From Hemicordylus capensis (Eukaryota; Chordata; Lepidosauria; Squamata; Cordylidae), in contig NC_069669.1 of assembly GCF_027244095.1 (NCBI RefSeq), positions 22,781,501 through 22,845,500 of the forward strand: a stretch of 64,000 bases of DNA, given 5' to 3'. A program made the translations under genes and the position numbers. Under the pieces are notes generated by a model that was not told the DNA's origin, did no database searches, and worked only from the letters and a program-made list of their open reading frames with translations. This document shows positions 42,991-52,544 of this stretch, piece by piece. Every line of letters begins with the position of its first letter. Within the stretch, counting starts at the first letter, position 1.

Positions 42991-43283
42991 GCTTCCTGTG
43001 ATTGGAAACGGACTCCAGCAGTTGCAGTGAGGGAAAGGGAAGGCCTTGCCCTGGGGATGGGTGCCAGAGGCCGACGCTCAGGGCTGGGCTAGTGGAAGCC
43101 CCGGTGGTTGCAGGGCAGTTTCACTGGGCCGTGCGGTGCAGGGGAGGTCTCTAAGCCCTGGCCTGGCGCGGGGGAGGCTGGGTGGGTGGGAGGGACGCCA
43201 GGAGAAGCTCTGTGAGGAACGGCACACGCCCCCCCCCCGTATCCCCGTGGGCCCTCCTGGCATCCCCCCCTTGGCCCGCCCAG

Positions 43284-43460
43284 CAGTGTCCTCTCTCGTG
43301 TTTGTTTCATTTGTGTGCGGAACGAGCTCTGTTCTGGGCAGCAGTATCAAGGCGGTGTGCGCGCGCCATGTGCATTTGGAGCAGGGCCTTCCATCAACTG
43401 AGCGGACATTAAAAAACATGCGAGCGTGCGCACTGCCACCCGGCCTCCCCCCCCCGCACC
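43284..43460 (-). mobile_element. hAT MITE of the CAGTGTTCCCTCCAAGG family
   Basis: Reverse copy of the family seen at 45969: CAGTGTCCTCTCTCG start, GAGCTCTGTTCTGGGCAGC, ATCAAGGCGGTGTGCGCGC, CTGAGCGGACATTAAAAAAC. The far end is diffuse in a C-rich tract. Confidence 0.7.
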
Positions 43461-43764
43461 AGGGCTAGGCGGAGAGTTAAAGAACGCCCCCCCCCCCGAC
43501 CCTATTAGCTGGGGCAACTGCCCTGTGATTGGCTGCCTCCCCATGGCGGGGGAGGGCATGGCGCTGTGGGGGCTCAGCCCTCCCAGATATAGCCATGACC
43601 TGTCTGAGCACACGTCACGCTGAGAGACCCTGGGGAGGGAAATCGGGAAGAACGACGGGCGGGCGGCTTGCGCTACCCCCGAGGAGGCATCGCTGCAAAG
43701 CAAGAGGAGGGGGAGCAACTTGCCCGGGATTGGGACCAGAACATGGGGGAACAAGGGAGGCAGC

Positions 43765-43912
43765 TGCTGTATCCCGAATCAGACCATTGGTCCACCTGCC
43801 TTAGTACCGTCGACTCTGGCCGGCGGCAGCTTTCCAGGTTTCTTCCCCAGCCCGACTTGGAGATACCTGGGCCTTGCTGTGTCAAAGCTCTGTGGCTGAG
43901 CTGCGGCCTCCT
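43765..43912 (-). mobile_element. 5S/tRNA composite SINE, partial
   Basis: GAATCAGACCATTGGTCCAC, GGCCGGCGGCAGCTTTCC, AAAGCTCTGTGGCTGAGC. Confidence 0.7.
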
Positions 43913-44470
43913 CTCCAGCAACAGCCAGTGCGCCTCAAAGCGCCAAAGCTCCGGGTCTGGGCTTCTGCAGAGCTCTTGGGACCCTTCCTGTGGTGCTCGT
44001 GTGTCTGCACGTGTGAGCTTCCAGCCGCTTCCCCCAGGGTCTGAGACCTTGAATATCTGGGTGCGGCATGCCTGTGCACAGCCACGAAAGGCAAGGACCC
44101 ACTCCCTGCCTCTCCCGACTGCCTGCCCTGAGCCTGAATGATGTTGGGGGCACTCGACATCTGTGAAGCGTGTGGTTGCAGTCTGTTGAGAGAGTACTGG
44201 TTACCTTCACTCACCAAGGAAATGGTTACGGTCTGCTTACTGATGCATCTCGCTGCAGAAGCCAGTGGAGGATGGGCTACAGCCGGGTGAACGCACCCTG
44301 CGTGCCGTGGGGTCGAGAAGAGGTTGGGTGGCGGCGGGGAGATGGGCACAGGATGGACCTTTTCATCTTTAAGACATTGGAGGATGCAGGAGGAGTTGCT
44401 GGACCACGCACTCCTAGGCATGTTGGTGGCTTCTAAATAGGCCCGTCCCTTTGGGGGATGAAGAGAGGAG

Positions 44471-44768
44471 AGCTGGTCTGGTGGGAGCCAGCCTGACTGG
44501 TCCCCTTAGCTAAGCAGGGTCCGCCCTGGTTGCATATGAATGGGAGACTGGAAGTATGAGCACTGTCAGCTATTCCCCTCTGGGGATGGAGCCGCTCTGG
44601 GGAGAGCATCAGTGGTTTCAAGTTCCCTCCCTGGCAGCATCTCCAAGATAGGGCTGAGAGAGACTCCTGCCTGCAGCTCTGGAGAAGCTGCTGCCAGTCT
44701 GTGCAGACAGTACTGAACTAGATAGACCAAGGGTCTGACGCAGTATAGGGCAGCTTCCTATGTTCCTA
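44471..44768 (+). mobile_element. 5S/tRNA composite SINE, full-length reference copy
   Basis: The head GCTGGTCTGGTGGGAGCC is followed by CCTTAGCTAAGCAGGGTCCG (44503-44522) and GAATGGGAGACTGG (44539-44552). These align with the 5S rRNA blocks GGAAGCTAAGCAGGGTCGG and GGATGGGAGACCGC. A tRNA-like module comes next, then the body GATAGGGCTGAGAGAGACTC and GCTGCTGCCAGTCTGTGCAG, ending CAGCTTCCTATGTTCC. It lies in GPRC5B intron 2. Confidence 0.9.
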
Positions 44769-44844
44769 AGGGTTTGAGTATCTCGGGTCCTGCTCTTGGT
44801 TATGAAGAGGTTGCCTGTCTGCCCTGGAGCTATGACGAGCTGGA

Positions 44845-45152
44845 ACATGAGCAGCTGCCTTATACCTAGTTAGACCATGATCCGTCTAATTCAGAACTGT
44901 TGACACTGGCCGGCAGCAGTTTCAGGCAGGCGTCTCTCCCAGCCCTGCCTGCTGGAGATGCTGCCAGGGGCTGAACCGGGGCCCTTCTGCAGGCCATCAG
45001 ATGCTCTGCTACTGAGCTGCAGCCCCATCCCTAAGGGGAATCCCTTACAGCAGACAGCACTTGCAGGTAGCCCCCCATCCAAATGCAAACTGGGGCCGAC
45101 CTGACTTAGCAAAGGGGACCGTTCCCGCCCACTTCTGCAGGGCCCCTTAATA
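44845..45152 (-). mobile_element. 5S/tRNA composite SINE, full length, inverted
   Basis: GAGCAGCTGCCTTATACCTA, CTGGCCGGCAGCAGTTTCAG, GAACCGGGGCCCTTCTGC, CCCATCCAAATGCAAACTGG, CGACCTGACTTAGC. Its 3' end faces the 3' end of the + copy 76 bp away. Confidence 0.85.
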
Positions 45153-45177
45153 GCTTCTGCTGGAGTTGGCAGCCCTG

Positions 45178-45370
45178 CAGTGGCCCCTCTAATTGTTTCC
45201 ATCTCTGTGCAGCATGAGTTTTGCTCTGGGCAGCAGGATCCAGACAGTGTGTGCGCACCGTGCGCATGCAGAATGGGGCCTTCCTGGTTCAACCTGTGCG
45301 GGATCTGAAATTCGCTGAGCAGACATCAAGAAGCTTGTGAGCGTGTGCGCCCGCCTTAGAGGGGACGGTG
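45178..45370 (-). mobile_element. hAT MITE of the CAGTGTTCCCTCCAAGG family
   Basis: It starts CAGTGGCCCCTCTAATTG and ends AGAGGGGACGGTG. The flanks CAGCCCTG and CGACCCTG agree at 6 of 8 positions. Internal TTGCTCTGGGCAGCAGGATC and GTGTGTGCGCACCGTGCGCA are shared with the other two copies. Confidence 0.8.
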
Positions 45371-45968
45371 CGACCCTGCCCAGGAGGCTGGCTGTGCACG
45401 GCAACTCCTTTTGCGTTGCCCGGCTCAAAAGGCTCCCCAGGCCGTTCGTGGCCCATCTGCCTTGGCTGGCCAGTTGTGCCTTGACTGACAGGCGAGGCTG
45501 GCGGAGAGTGGCTGGAATTGGGCCTCTTGCTGGAAGCGATGGCCACGTTGTTGGTCTCTGTCGCCGAGCTAGCCAGTTGGATTGCGAGGAGCATCCAGTG
45601 AGCGGGAGCAGAAGCAGGACTCCGCCGAGACGATTTGCTCTTTGCCTGCATTAAACTCGTTGTCCGTGGTTACGTTTAAACAGTTATCCTTGGGTGGTCC
45701 AAGAGGTATTGCTGTGTTCTCCCTCCCTCCCTCCCACCCTCCGCTCTTCTGCTTGGGATGATAATGTGGGAAGAAGAGGTCCCAGAGCACTTGTGGAAAG
45801 GGCCTCGGGCCACACACGTTGGACTGAGAAATGCCGAGTGGTTCTTTCTTCTTGCCCATATTTCTGTTTGTGGCTAGCAGATCTCTCTGTTAATGCGGAA
45901 TAGTTGCACGTGGTTGCGGGATTCCTAGGTCTGGTCTTGCCAAGGCAATAGAAGAGACAGGTCTGGAC

Positions 45969-46167
45969 CAGTGTTCCCTCCAAGGCGTGCACACGTGCCT
46001 GCGCTCACCAGTTTTTGGATGTCTGCTCAGTTCATTTTAGATCCCACTCGGGTTGAGTCGGGAAGGCCCCCCTCTGAATGCACATGGTGCGCACACACTG
46101 CCTTGATGCTCCCGCCCAGAACAAAACTCATTCCGCATACAGATGAAAAAAATGAGAGAACACTCTG
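45969..46167 (+). mobile_element. hAT MITE with near-perfect 8-bp TSD
   Basis: It runs from CAGTGTTCCCTCCAAGG to GAGAGAACACTCTG. The flanks GTCTGGAC (45961-45968) and GTGTGGAC (46168-46175) match at 7 of 8. It is 199 bp long and noncoding. Confidence 0.85.
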
Positions 46168-46259
46168 GTGTGGACCAGTAACAGAATTGTGTGGTATTTC
46201 CCGGGTGTGCATGAGTCCACCCTCTGTGCAGGGACTTGAGTTCCATCATGGAAGGAAAA

Positions 46260-46480
46260 CAGGCTACAAATGTATGTATTGCTTTATTTTGTTTAAAAAT
46301 ATGTATACCTCACTCCTCCAGAACACAACTGCCGGGGCAGCTAACAAAGTCAATAAAAGCAACACACTTATAAAACAACATAAAGCCAATCAAATAGAAG
46401 CTAAAAACAAATCTCAAGTAAAACCAAAATTTTAAAATTACAAGTTAAAATGTTACAAGTTAAGAGGATAACAGGTTAAA
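46260..46480 (-). mobile_element. L2-like LINE 3' UTR fragment
   Basis: AAATATGTATACCTCACTCC, GGGGCAGCTAACAAAGTCAA and CATAAAGCCAATCAAATAG resemble the reversed A-rich 3' UTR seen in the L2-like copies at 28940 and 52545. Confidence 0.5.
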
Positions 46481-46489
46481 AACATCACC

Positions 46490-47235
46490 GATACAGTTAC
46501 AGCTAAAATGTTAGAACGCCTCTCTAAAAAGAAGCGTTTGTTTTATTTATATAATAAACAAATACTAGCATGCATGAGAGCTAGAAACAATCACATACCT
46601 GAATCTCGTTTTATAAGGAAACGGTTGTGGTTTGTATCCTTCTGCAGTGATAACTTTAGAGAGGATGAGACTTTATTAGTCTCTGTAATCTGGATTTTGA
46701 ATATGTTGTTAAGACTTTTTTTTAAAATAGTAATCCAGTGTTTCAGTATTTAAGCAATATTATTCTGCTATAACTATATGAATGATTGAGGTCTATTCTG
46801 ATACTGATGGGTTGGGTTTGCAATGCTTGAATAATAGCAAAACCCACATGCCCATGGTCAAGAGAGTAGCCACCAGAATCCCATGTGATGTGTGGCTTTG
46901 GGTCTGTGGACTCAATCAACAAGAGCAGGATGAAGTGCTGCCAAAGTAATTGGACCAATCAACACGTCCCGTATACGGCCTCTATGAAAACACTCAGCGG
47001 CTTCTGGTGGACTCAGGGCGGCCTGTCCATGAGGCCAGGTGTGGCGGTGCCCTCAGGTGGCAGATCCTGGGGGCGCCCGCAGGGTGTTGGTGAGGTGCCC
47101 CAGCTCTTCAGGACTGCTCTGACCCTGGCAGGCCCTCCTTGCAAAGTTTGCAAGAAATGTGAGGCGAGGAGGCGCCCTGTTTCCCCCTGCACTTCCCGAG
47201 GTCTGATTTGAAGGAGGGCTGGCCCCCCTCGGGGA
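46490..47235. other. Unannotated intron 2 DNA
   Basis: No exon recognised. Confidence 0.45.
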
Positions 47236-47239
47236 CAGG

Positions 47240-47292
47240 GGGGCAGGGCAGTCTTTTGGCTTGGCCCAGCAGGGCTGCTCTTACGTTCTCTG
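47240..47292 (+). mobile_element. CR1 3' terminus next to GPRC5B exon 3
   Basis: GGCAGTCTTTTGGCTTGGCC, CAGCAGGGCTGCTCTTACG matches the CR1 terminal UTR. It ends about 50 bp before the exon acceptor. Confidence 0.6.
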
Positions 47293-47344
47293 TGTCTGTC
47301 GCTTTTTCTCTGTCGCTCTCCCCCCCCCGCCCTCCCCAACACAG

Positions 47345-47457
47345 CTCTCCGGACGGCAGGGTTTCGCAACGGCAGCTTGGGGAGCCGGCCGAGCGCACCC
47401 TTCAGAAGCAACGTCTACCAGCCCACTGAGATGGCGGTTGTCCTCAACGGAGGGACT
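47345..47457 (+). CDS. GPRC5B: GPRC5B coding exon 2 (cytoplasmic tail)
   Basis: This exon completes the split Ala340 codon (G|CT) and encodes LRTAGFRNGSLGSRPSAPFR and SNVYQPTEMAVVLNGGT, residues 340-377. NVYQPTEMA is a tail motif conserved across GPRC5 proteins. The acceptor is a pyrimidine-rich tract ending CAACACAG at 47344 and the donor is ACT|GTAAGT after 47457, phase 0. As I remember it, human GPRC5B carries GSLGKRPS twice here and this protein has the unit once, which accounts for most of the length difference (391 against 403 residues). Confidence 0.96.
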
Positions 47458-47464
47458 GTAAGTA

Positions 47465-48405
47465 TCAAAATGTGAGGGCAGAAGACGCTGCCTGTCAGGG
47501 CAAAGGGTCCAAGCTCTGCTTTTGACTCTGAACTTCATTCACTTGGATGCTGGTTCATATTGGGGGGCGGGTAGGGAGGGGAGGCGGGGGTCTCTGGCAG
47601 CATGCCGTGCCTGGGAAGCCCTGATTCCAAAATCTGTGGACTTTATCGGACCATTCAGCTTTTGCTGTTCAGGGTGCTCTGAGGGGAGCAAAAATGTCCA
47701 ACCAGGCGGTCTTTCCTCCTCTCCATTCTTTTGAAAATGAAGCTGACCACACTGTCTATTGTTAGTAACAAGTCAGTGAAAAGATGTCAGGAGCTTTGTT
47801 TTTATGTCTGCAATGTACTTCTGGTTTTACAAACCAGCATTTTCCCTAGGAAAGGACCTCTCTCCACTGCTGACAGTGCACAATTCTGAATAAAGCACAC
47901 ATTTTTGCTGAACTCTGTGTGCAGGGGGTAGACAGATGCACTAAAGAGTTCACGCAACAGGCGTTAAAGATGTCGAGGCATTAAATGTCCTGTTAATCTG
48001 CAGCCAGGTCACCACGAGAGAGGCTTAGAGATGGCTCTGGAACCAAACAGCCTCCTTAAATCTCATTTGCATTGCATACATTTAAATGCACCCAGGGAGC
48101 AGGGACGGGGCTGCTTGTGCGCTCTCCAGCTGCTGACCGACCAGAGGAGAATGTGCTCATCCTTTGCCTTTTAATTTCCACGCATGCTGCTTTCAAGGGC
48201 GATTCGTGAGCCAGCTTCCACTCATGCAAGTTGGGCTTGTGTTCTTTTAAGTCACCAGCTGATTTCGCAAGGCAATCGGCACCTTATGTATTTGTTTTTT
48301 AAAGCCACAAATGCTGTGTGATCTGATTATAGGTCTCTTCCAACCTGATCCAACCTGCACTACTGCTCACTCAGCAGGAGGGAGGAGAGGAGATCACTGT
48401 GGCAG
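47465..48405. other. Unannotated intron 3 DNA
   Basis: No repeat or exon recognised in this stretch of GPRC5B intron 3. Confidence 0.5.
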
Positions 48406-48408
48406 ACA

Positions 48409-48665
48409 TTGCCCGTGGCTGGCATTCAGACGGGCACTGGGGCTATGGGGCGGAGGGGCAATCTCCCCTTCCCTCTGAAGTCCACGAGCCCTATGCCCAC
48501 CCTCTGAAGCCTCAAGGTGCCTCCTGAAAATATGTCCCCGAGGGCCACATGATCCTCAGGGAAGTGTTTTCAGGAGGCATCGTGGGCTTCAGAGGGAAGA
48601 GGAAACTGGCAAAAATTGCCCCTCCCCATAGCACCAGCACCACGTCTGGATGTGTCGGCCACTGG
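48409..48665. mobile_element. Long foldback palindrome (MITE-like), copy 1
   Basis: The outer arms GGCTATGGGGCGGAGGGGCA and TGCCCCTCCCCATAGCACC pair. Inner arms CTTCCCTCTGAAG and CTTCAGAGGGAAG follow, around the centre CCGAGGGCCACATGATCCTC. The centre is shared with the palindrome at 49973-50178. Located in GPRC5B intron 3. Confidence 0.75.
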
Positions 48666-49388
48666 AAGCCTGATGCCCGTGGGCAAGAGAGAGCCAGTTG
48701 GAGCGCAACTCTGAGCAGATACTGTGCCAAGTGGCGAGAGCCCCAGCACCTGGACCCAAATCGGGGGTGGCCAGCCTGAATGCCTCTCCCATCACCCCGG
48801 CTGTTGGCCGTTGCGGCTGGGGAAGTCTGACAGCAGCTGGAGACTGTCAGGTTGGCTACCTTGGAGGCAGATGCGGAATCCCGTGGCAGGCAGCTCACTG
48901 GGCCTGGAGTGATGGGATGACCCTTGGCAGCCCTCCTCGGTCAACAGGGAGCCCTCCAGCTCATGCCTCCCCTTTCAGGATAGCGGCTCCATCGGTCTGG
49001 GCAACTGGAAGGCTCCCTCCCCCACCCCTGCGAAGGGGTCCATGCACCTTGTTGCCAGCCTAGAAGTTGGGAGAAGGCACCCAACAAGTCCGAGGGCGGC
49101 TTCTCTGGCCCCCGCCAGCCAGCCAGCCAGCAATATTCCGATCAGACTCGTCATTATGGCCATTGACCAGTCAGCAAAGGGTTGCCTAGGACATTATATA
49201 GCAACACTCAACTATGTAAAAGTTATTTGTTAGAAATTTGGAGGGTGGGGAAATAAGACTCTCCCCCTGGCTCTGGGTCTAGGTTGGTGTGATTCTCACT
49301 GAAGGGGTAAACCGATCTCGCTACTGAAAAGACTGGTTTCTGAACCGTCCAGAATGCTTAGTTATGGATGTATTGTCCTTATTTCCAG

Positions 49389-49433
49389 ATTCCAAGCGCT
49401 CCGCCAAGTTACACTGGAAGACACCTTTGGTGA
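49389..49433 (+). CDS. GPRC5B: GPRC5B terminal coding exon
   Basis: This encodes IPSAPPSYTGRHLW and TGA. The acceptor is TATTTCCAG at 49380-49388, phase 0, matching the preceding donor. Human GPRC5B ends IPTAPPSHTGRHLW as I recall it, so 12 of 14 residues agree and the last five are identical. That makes this tiny exon secure despite its length. The 3' UTR starts at 49434. Confidence 0.96.
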   Translation: MPSAPPSYTGRHLW

Positions 49434-50466
49434 AAAGCTTGTAGGCTGTAGAGGATGAGAGAGAACCATTAACAGATTTTATTCCCTGGCAGTGTGTCTT
49501 TTCTGAGGGAGGAGTCAATAACGCTAGCAAAGAACCAGCCAGAGCAAGAACCCATCCAGGAAGGCTGAGATTGGATTGCTTTTTATATTATATCGATAAA
49601 ATATAATATAAAGAAATAATTGAACCGATAAGCTAACCACAAAAGCAAAACCTCTGCAGTGAATTATAAGCTGAAAGCAAAATTAAAACTAGATGTAGGC
49701 ACCTGCTTTTTTAAAAATGGGAGAAGGGGCCATGGTGTGTTGAAGTGGTGGATGGGTTCCTGGCTGGAGCTAGTCCTCGAGGCAAACCTGGACATTTGGT
49801 CGCCTGTTGCTGTGGAGAGGAATGAAATAAAAGATGTCCTGATTGAAACTTAAAGCGACACTGCCTCAAGAGATTGCCCTGAAGGCTGTCTTTCTACTTT
49901 GCTGATTCTCCTTTGCTGATTTCAGAGGTCACAAGAATCATGTCATGCAATGAGTGAGGGAGCAGCCAAACAGAATTTCCCAGCTAACTGCACTGGTGCA
50001 ACAGAGAAGCAGCCATTTTTGACATCTTCCCCTTCCCCCGGAAGCCCTCTGTGCCACTTATATGTCCCCAAGGGCTGCATAACCCTCAGGGACATATCTT
50101 TAGGTGGCACAGAGGGCTTCCTGGGGAAGGGGAAGATGTCGAAAATGGTGCACACTGGTGCAGTTAGTTGGGAAATTCCTCTAGGCTGTATTGGTGCACC
50201 CTTGCTCTGTGGGTCAGCCAGTGTCTTATAGGGACCCATGATGGGCCTTTTAATGCAAAGTCACCCCCAGAATAAAGGAAAAGAGTGGGTGGATTGTTTT
50301 CATGCACTATGTACTCATTAGGTTGCTGGGGCTGAAGTCCTATACACACTTTCCTGGGCATAAGCGCCATTGGCTATAGTGAGACTTACTTCTGAGTAAA
50401 CACAGGATTGTTTAATAAGGTGGTGAGTACTGGTGTGTCCACAGAAATCCTGTCCTATGCAATAAA
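49434..50466 (+). other. GPRC5B: GPRC5B 3' UTR, extent uncertain
   Basis: Sequence after the stop codon with AATAAA at 49826-49831, 50271-50276 and 50461-50466; further ones are at 51350 and 51370. Which is used is not visible. A palindromic MITE (49973-50178) lies within it. Confidence 0.45.
49973..50178. mobile_element. Long foldback palindrome (MITE-like), copy 2
   Basis: The arms GAATTTCCCAGCTAACTGCA and TGCAGTTAGTTGGGAAATTC are the 206-bp outer ends. Inner pairs are GACATCTTCCCCTTCCCC/GGGGAAGGGGAAGATGTC and GAAGCCCTCTGTGCCAC/GTGGCACAGAGGGCTTC, around CCAAGGGCTGCATAACCCTC. It would make a strong RNA hairpin if the 3' UTR extends this far. Confidence 0.85.
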
Positions 50467-50542
50467 CCAAGTTGGGTGACTTCTATAGCTCCCTCTTCTA
50501 TTTCTATTTTTAAATTGGAAAGCCTATAACTGCTTTCCCAAG

Positions 50543-50659
50543 CAGTGTTCTCTGTAATGGGGTACCCATATGCTGACTACAACTCCCATCATCCCTAGCT
50601 GCTGGGGATGATAGGAGCAGTCGTTGTCAACATCTGGCAATCCGTTACAGGAAACACCG
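50543..50659. mobile_element. hAT palindromic MITE, relative of 12542
   Basis: The ends CAGTGTTCTCTGTAATGGGG and GTTACAGGAAACACCG correspond to those of the 12542-12677 copy. Inner arms are GACTACAACTCCCATCATCC and GGATGATAGGAGCAG. Confidence 0.75.
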
Positions 50660-50669
50660 ACGCTCAGCT

Positions 50670-51485
50670 GCCTTTTTCTGGGCGTTTGGAAAGGAAGGGC
50701 AGTTCTGACTCCCCCCCTTCCCCCCACCCCGGGGGGGTGATGTATGCGAAGTTGCACCGTGGGTGCAGGGAGAGAAACAGTGCCGACAGAGGCTGTGTGG
50801 CTCCCAAGCAGGCTCTCTCTGGTCCCACCACCCTGTTAAAGGAAGCCAGCGTCACCAGACCTCTCCCCTGCCGCTCCCTGGGGTGCCAAGGTGGACACCA
50901 GGAGAGTGGGGGGCTGAATTGGCAACACTGGGTCCCGCCCCCGGCTTAACGCTGAAGTCTCATTGGCTGCTGCAGTGGTGTTTGCATCTTATTGTGTGTT
51001 CTTTTATGGAACATTTCATGGTTATGGGATTATTTTTTTTCTTGGGGACGGGGAAAGCAGCTTTTCAAAGGGTCCCATGTTCTCGCTGCCTTTTCATATT
51101 CCCATGGTTTGAATGACGTTCCGCAAATCATTCCTTCATTCTTTAGCATTCAGTGCATATCAGGCATGTGACCTGTCATGGCATCCTCTCTGTGCTGGCC
51201 AGCATCCCACTCTGCTTGCCTAGAGCCTAAAAACAGCGGTGGTGTTTGTGAAGTATTAAAGGAGGATACGAAGTATGCAGGAGGATGGTTACGTTTGCTT
51301 TCTTCTTTGGCATCTGTTCTAACGAATCGACTTCTGTTTTCAAATGGCGAATAAACATTATAATGTACGAATAAAACTGCCGCACTCCTTGCAAAGCTAC
51401 CTGCTGTGCCTGCAGAGAAAGTGCAACCGGTTTGTTTGGGGGCGTCTCTCTGGCTCTTCACGAACCTCACTTTTACTACAACCCA
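50670..51485. other. Unannotated DNA downstream of GPRC5B
   Basis: No gene is recognised. AATAAA motifs occur at 51350 and 51370. A minus-strand frame open through 51150-52007 crosses two repeats and has no known domain. Confidence 0.45.
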
Positions 51486-51487
51486 GA

Positions 51488-51605
51488 CCAGGACTGCACT
51501 GCTCTGGCCCTCCTGCAGACATTGGACTACAAGTCCCATGATCCCTGATGACTGGCCACGGGCTGGGGATGATGGCAGCTGGAGGGCCAAGGTTTTGCAG
51601 CCCTG
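51488..51605. mobile_element. hAT-like palindromic MITE
   Basis: GGCCCTCCTGCAGACATTGG, CTACAAGTCCCATGATCC, then GGGGATGATGGCAGCTGGAG as the opposite arm. Confidence 0.65.
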
Positions 51606-51874
51606 GCATCGATTGATCTCGTGGATTGCCCTGACTTGGCTTAGTTTTCCCTGGGAGGTGATAAACCTTTTTAGCCTACAGGAGAGGGGTGGAAGCTCAA
51701 AGAGAGAGGATGCTTCTCCGTAGGGAAACCTCTCCTCAGTGGAGAAAACTACCCTGTTGCCGTACTTGTAAGATGGTGATGTCTGCATGCAGGGATTTTT
51801 ATTTTTTATTTTTATGGAAGAGCATTCTGTCCTGGGTAACTCTACCTGCATGCAAGGGGCAAGCTCCCTTTCGA

Positions 51875-52220
51875 CTGGGCGTGGCAAATCCCAGCTGCCT
51901 AGCAAGTTAAGCCTGGTGCCTAGACTAGGAAAGTCAAAAACCTTTATTGTCACAGGCAGCCCTGTAAGTGTGTTCTTTAAAGAGAGGCCAGGGCTGAGGA
52001 AATCCACTGGTCTGCTAGCTGGTGATCAGTGCAAAATGATGCTTGGCGAGTGAAAAACGTCCTGATAAGTAATGTACCAACATGGCTTGAGGAACCATCT
52101 GACGAGTAAAATATTTTGTCTGGTTGATAAACTGAGCCAGCATTACTTCACCCCTGGAGAAGGCCATCTCTCCCCGCACCCCGCCCTGACGAAGTCTGGT
52201 AATTTTGCCAAGTGTCCATT
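51875..52220 (+). repeat. GACAAATCCCAGGTGCCA family, long copy
   Basis: GGCAAATCCCAGCTGCCTAG, GGTGCCTAGACTAGGAAAG, CACAGGCAGCCCTG and the terminal AATTTTGCCAAGTGTCCATT are shared with 13745-13982; an extra internal stretch (about 52000-52190) is seen only here. Confidence 0.65.
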
Positions 52221-52241
52221 GAAATCCAAAGAAAATGGGTC

Positions 52242-52445
52242 CAGGCCTGCTTTATACGAAACCAGACCATTGATCCGACCATTGATCTGTCAAGTTTAGT
52301 AGTGTCTACACTGCCTGGCTGTGGCTCTCTAGGCTTTCTGACCGGGGTCTTCCTCAGCCCTACCTGGAGATACCACCAGAGACTGAACCTCGGATCTTTG
52401 GCAGGCAGATCAGTGGGGTCTCCCACTGAGTTATAGCCTCACCCT
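52242..52445 (-). mobile_element. 5S/tRNA composite SINE, partial
   Basis: ACGAAACCAGACCATTGATC, GTGTCTACACTGCCTGGCTG, GCCCTACCTGGAGATACCAC, CCCACTGAGTTATAGCC. Confidence 0.75.
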
Positions 52446-52544
52446 AAAATGAATGACAGGAAATGCCCCCTGAAACGTACTTGTTCCTCCCCAGTGGCCA
52501 GAGGAAGGAATGGAATTTCCGAAGGGCTGAGGAAGCTACCTAAT

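Larger units (their letters stand above)
30520..50466 (+). other. GPRC5B: GPRC5B gene span (inferred)
   Basis: Composite of the putative first exon, three coding exons and a 3' UTR. Introns would be 30838-39811, 40838-47344 and 47458-49388, all GT-AG. The joined coding sequence is 1,176 bases, giving 391 residues. Only the coding part is well supported; both transcript ends are estimates. Confidence 0.6.

Noticed and set aside
44509-44549. 5S-like block considered as a 5S rRNA gene
   Set aside because: Only the internal region is similar, and it is embedded in a dispersed element with many copies.
51150-52007. 285-residue minus-strand open frame downstream of GPRC5B
   Set aside because: It runs through a palindromic MITE and the GACAAATC-family repeat, so its length is likely chance.
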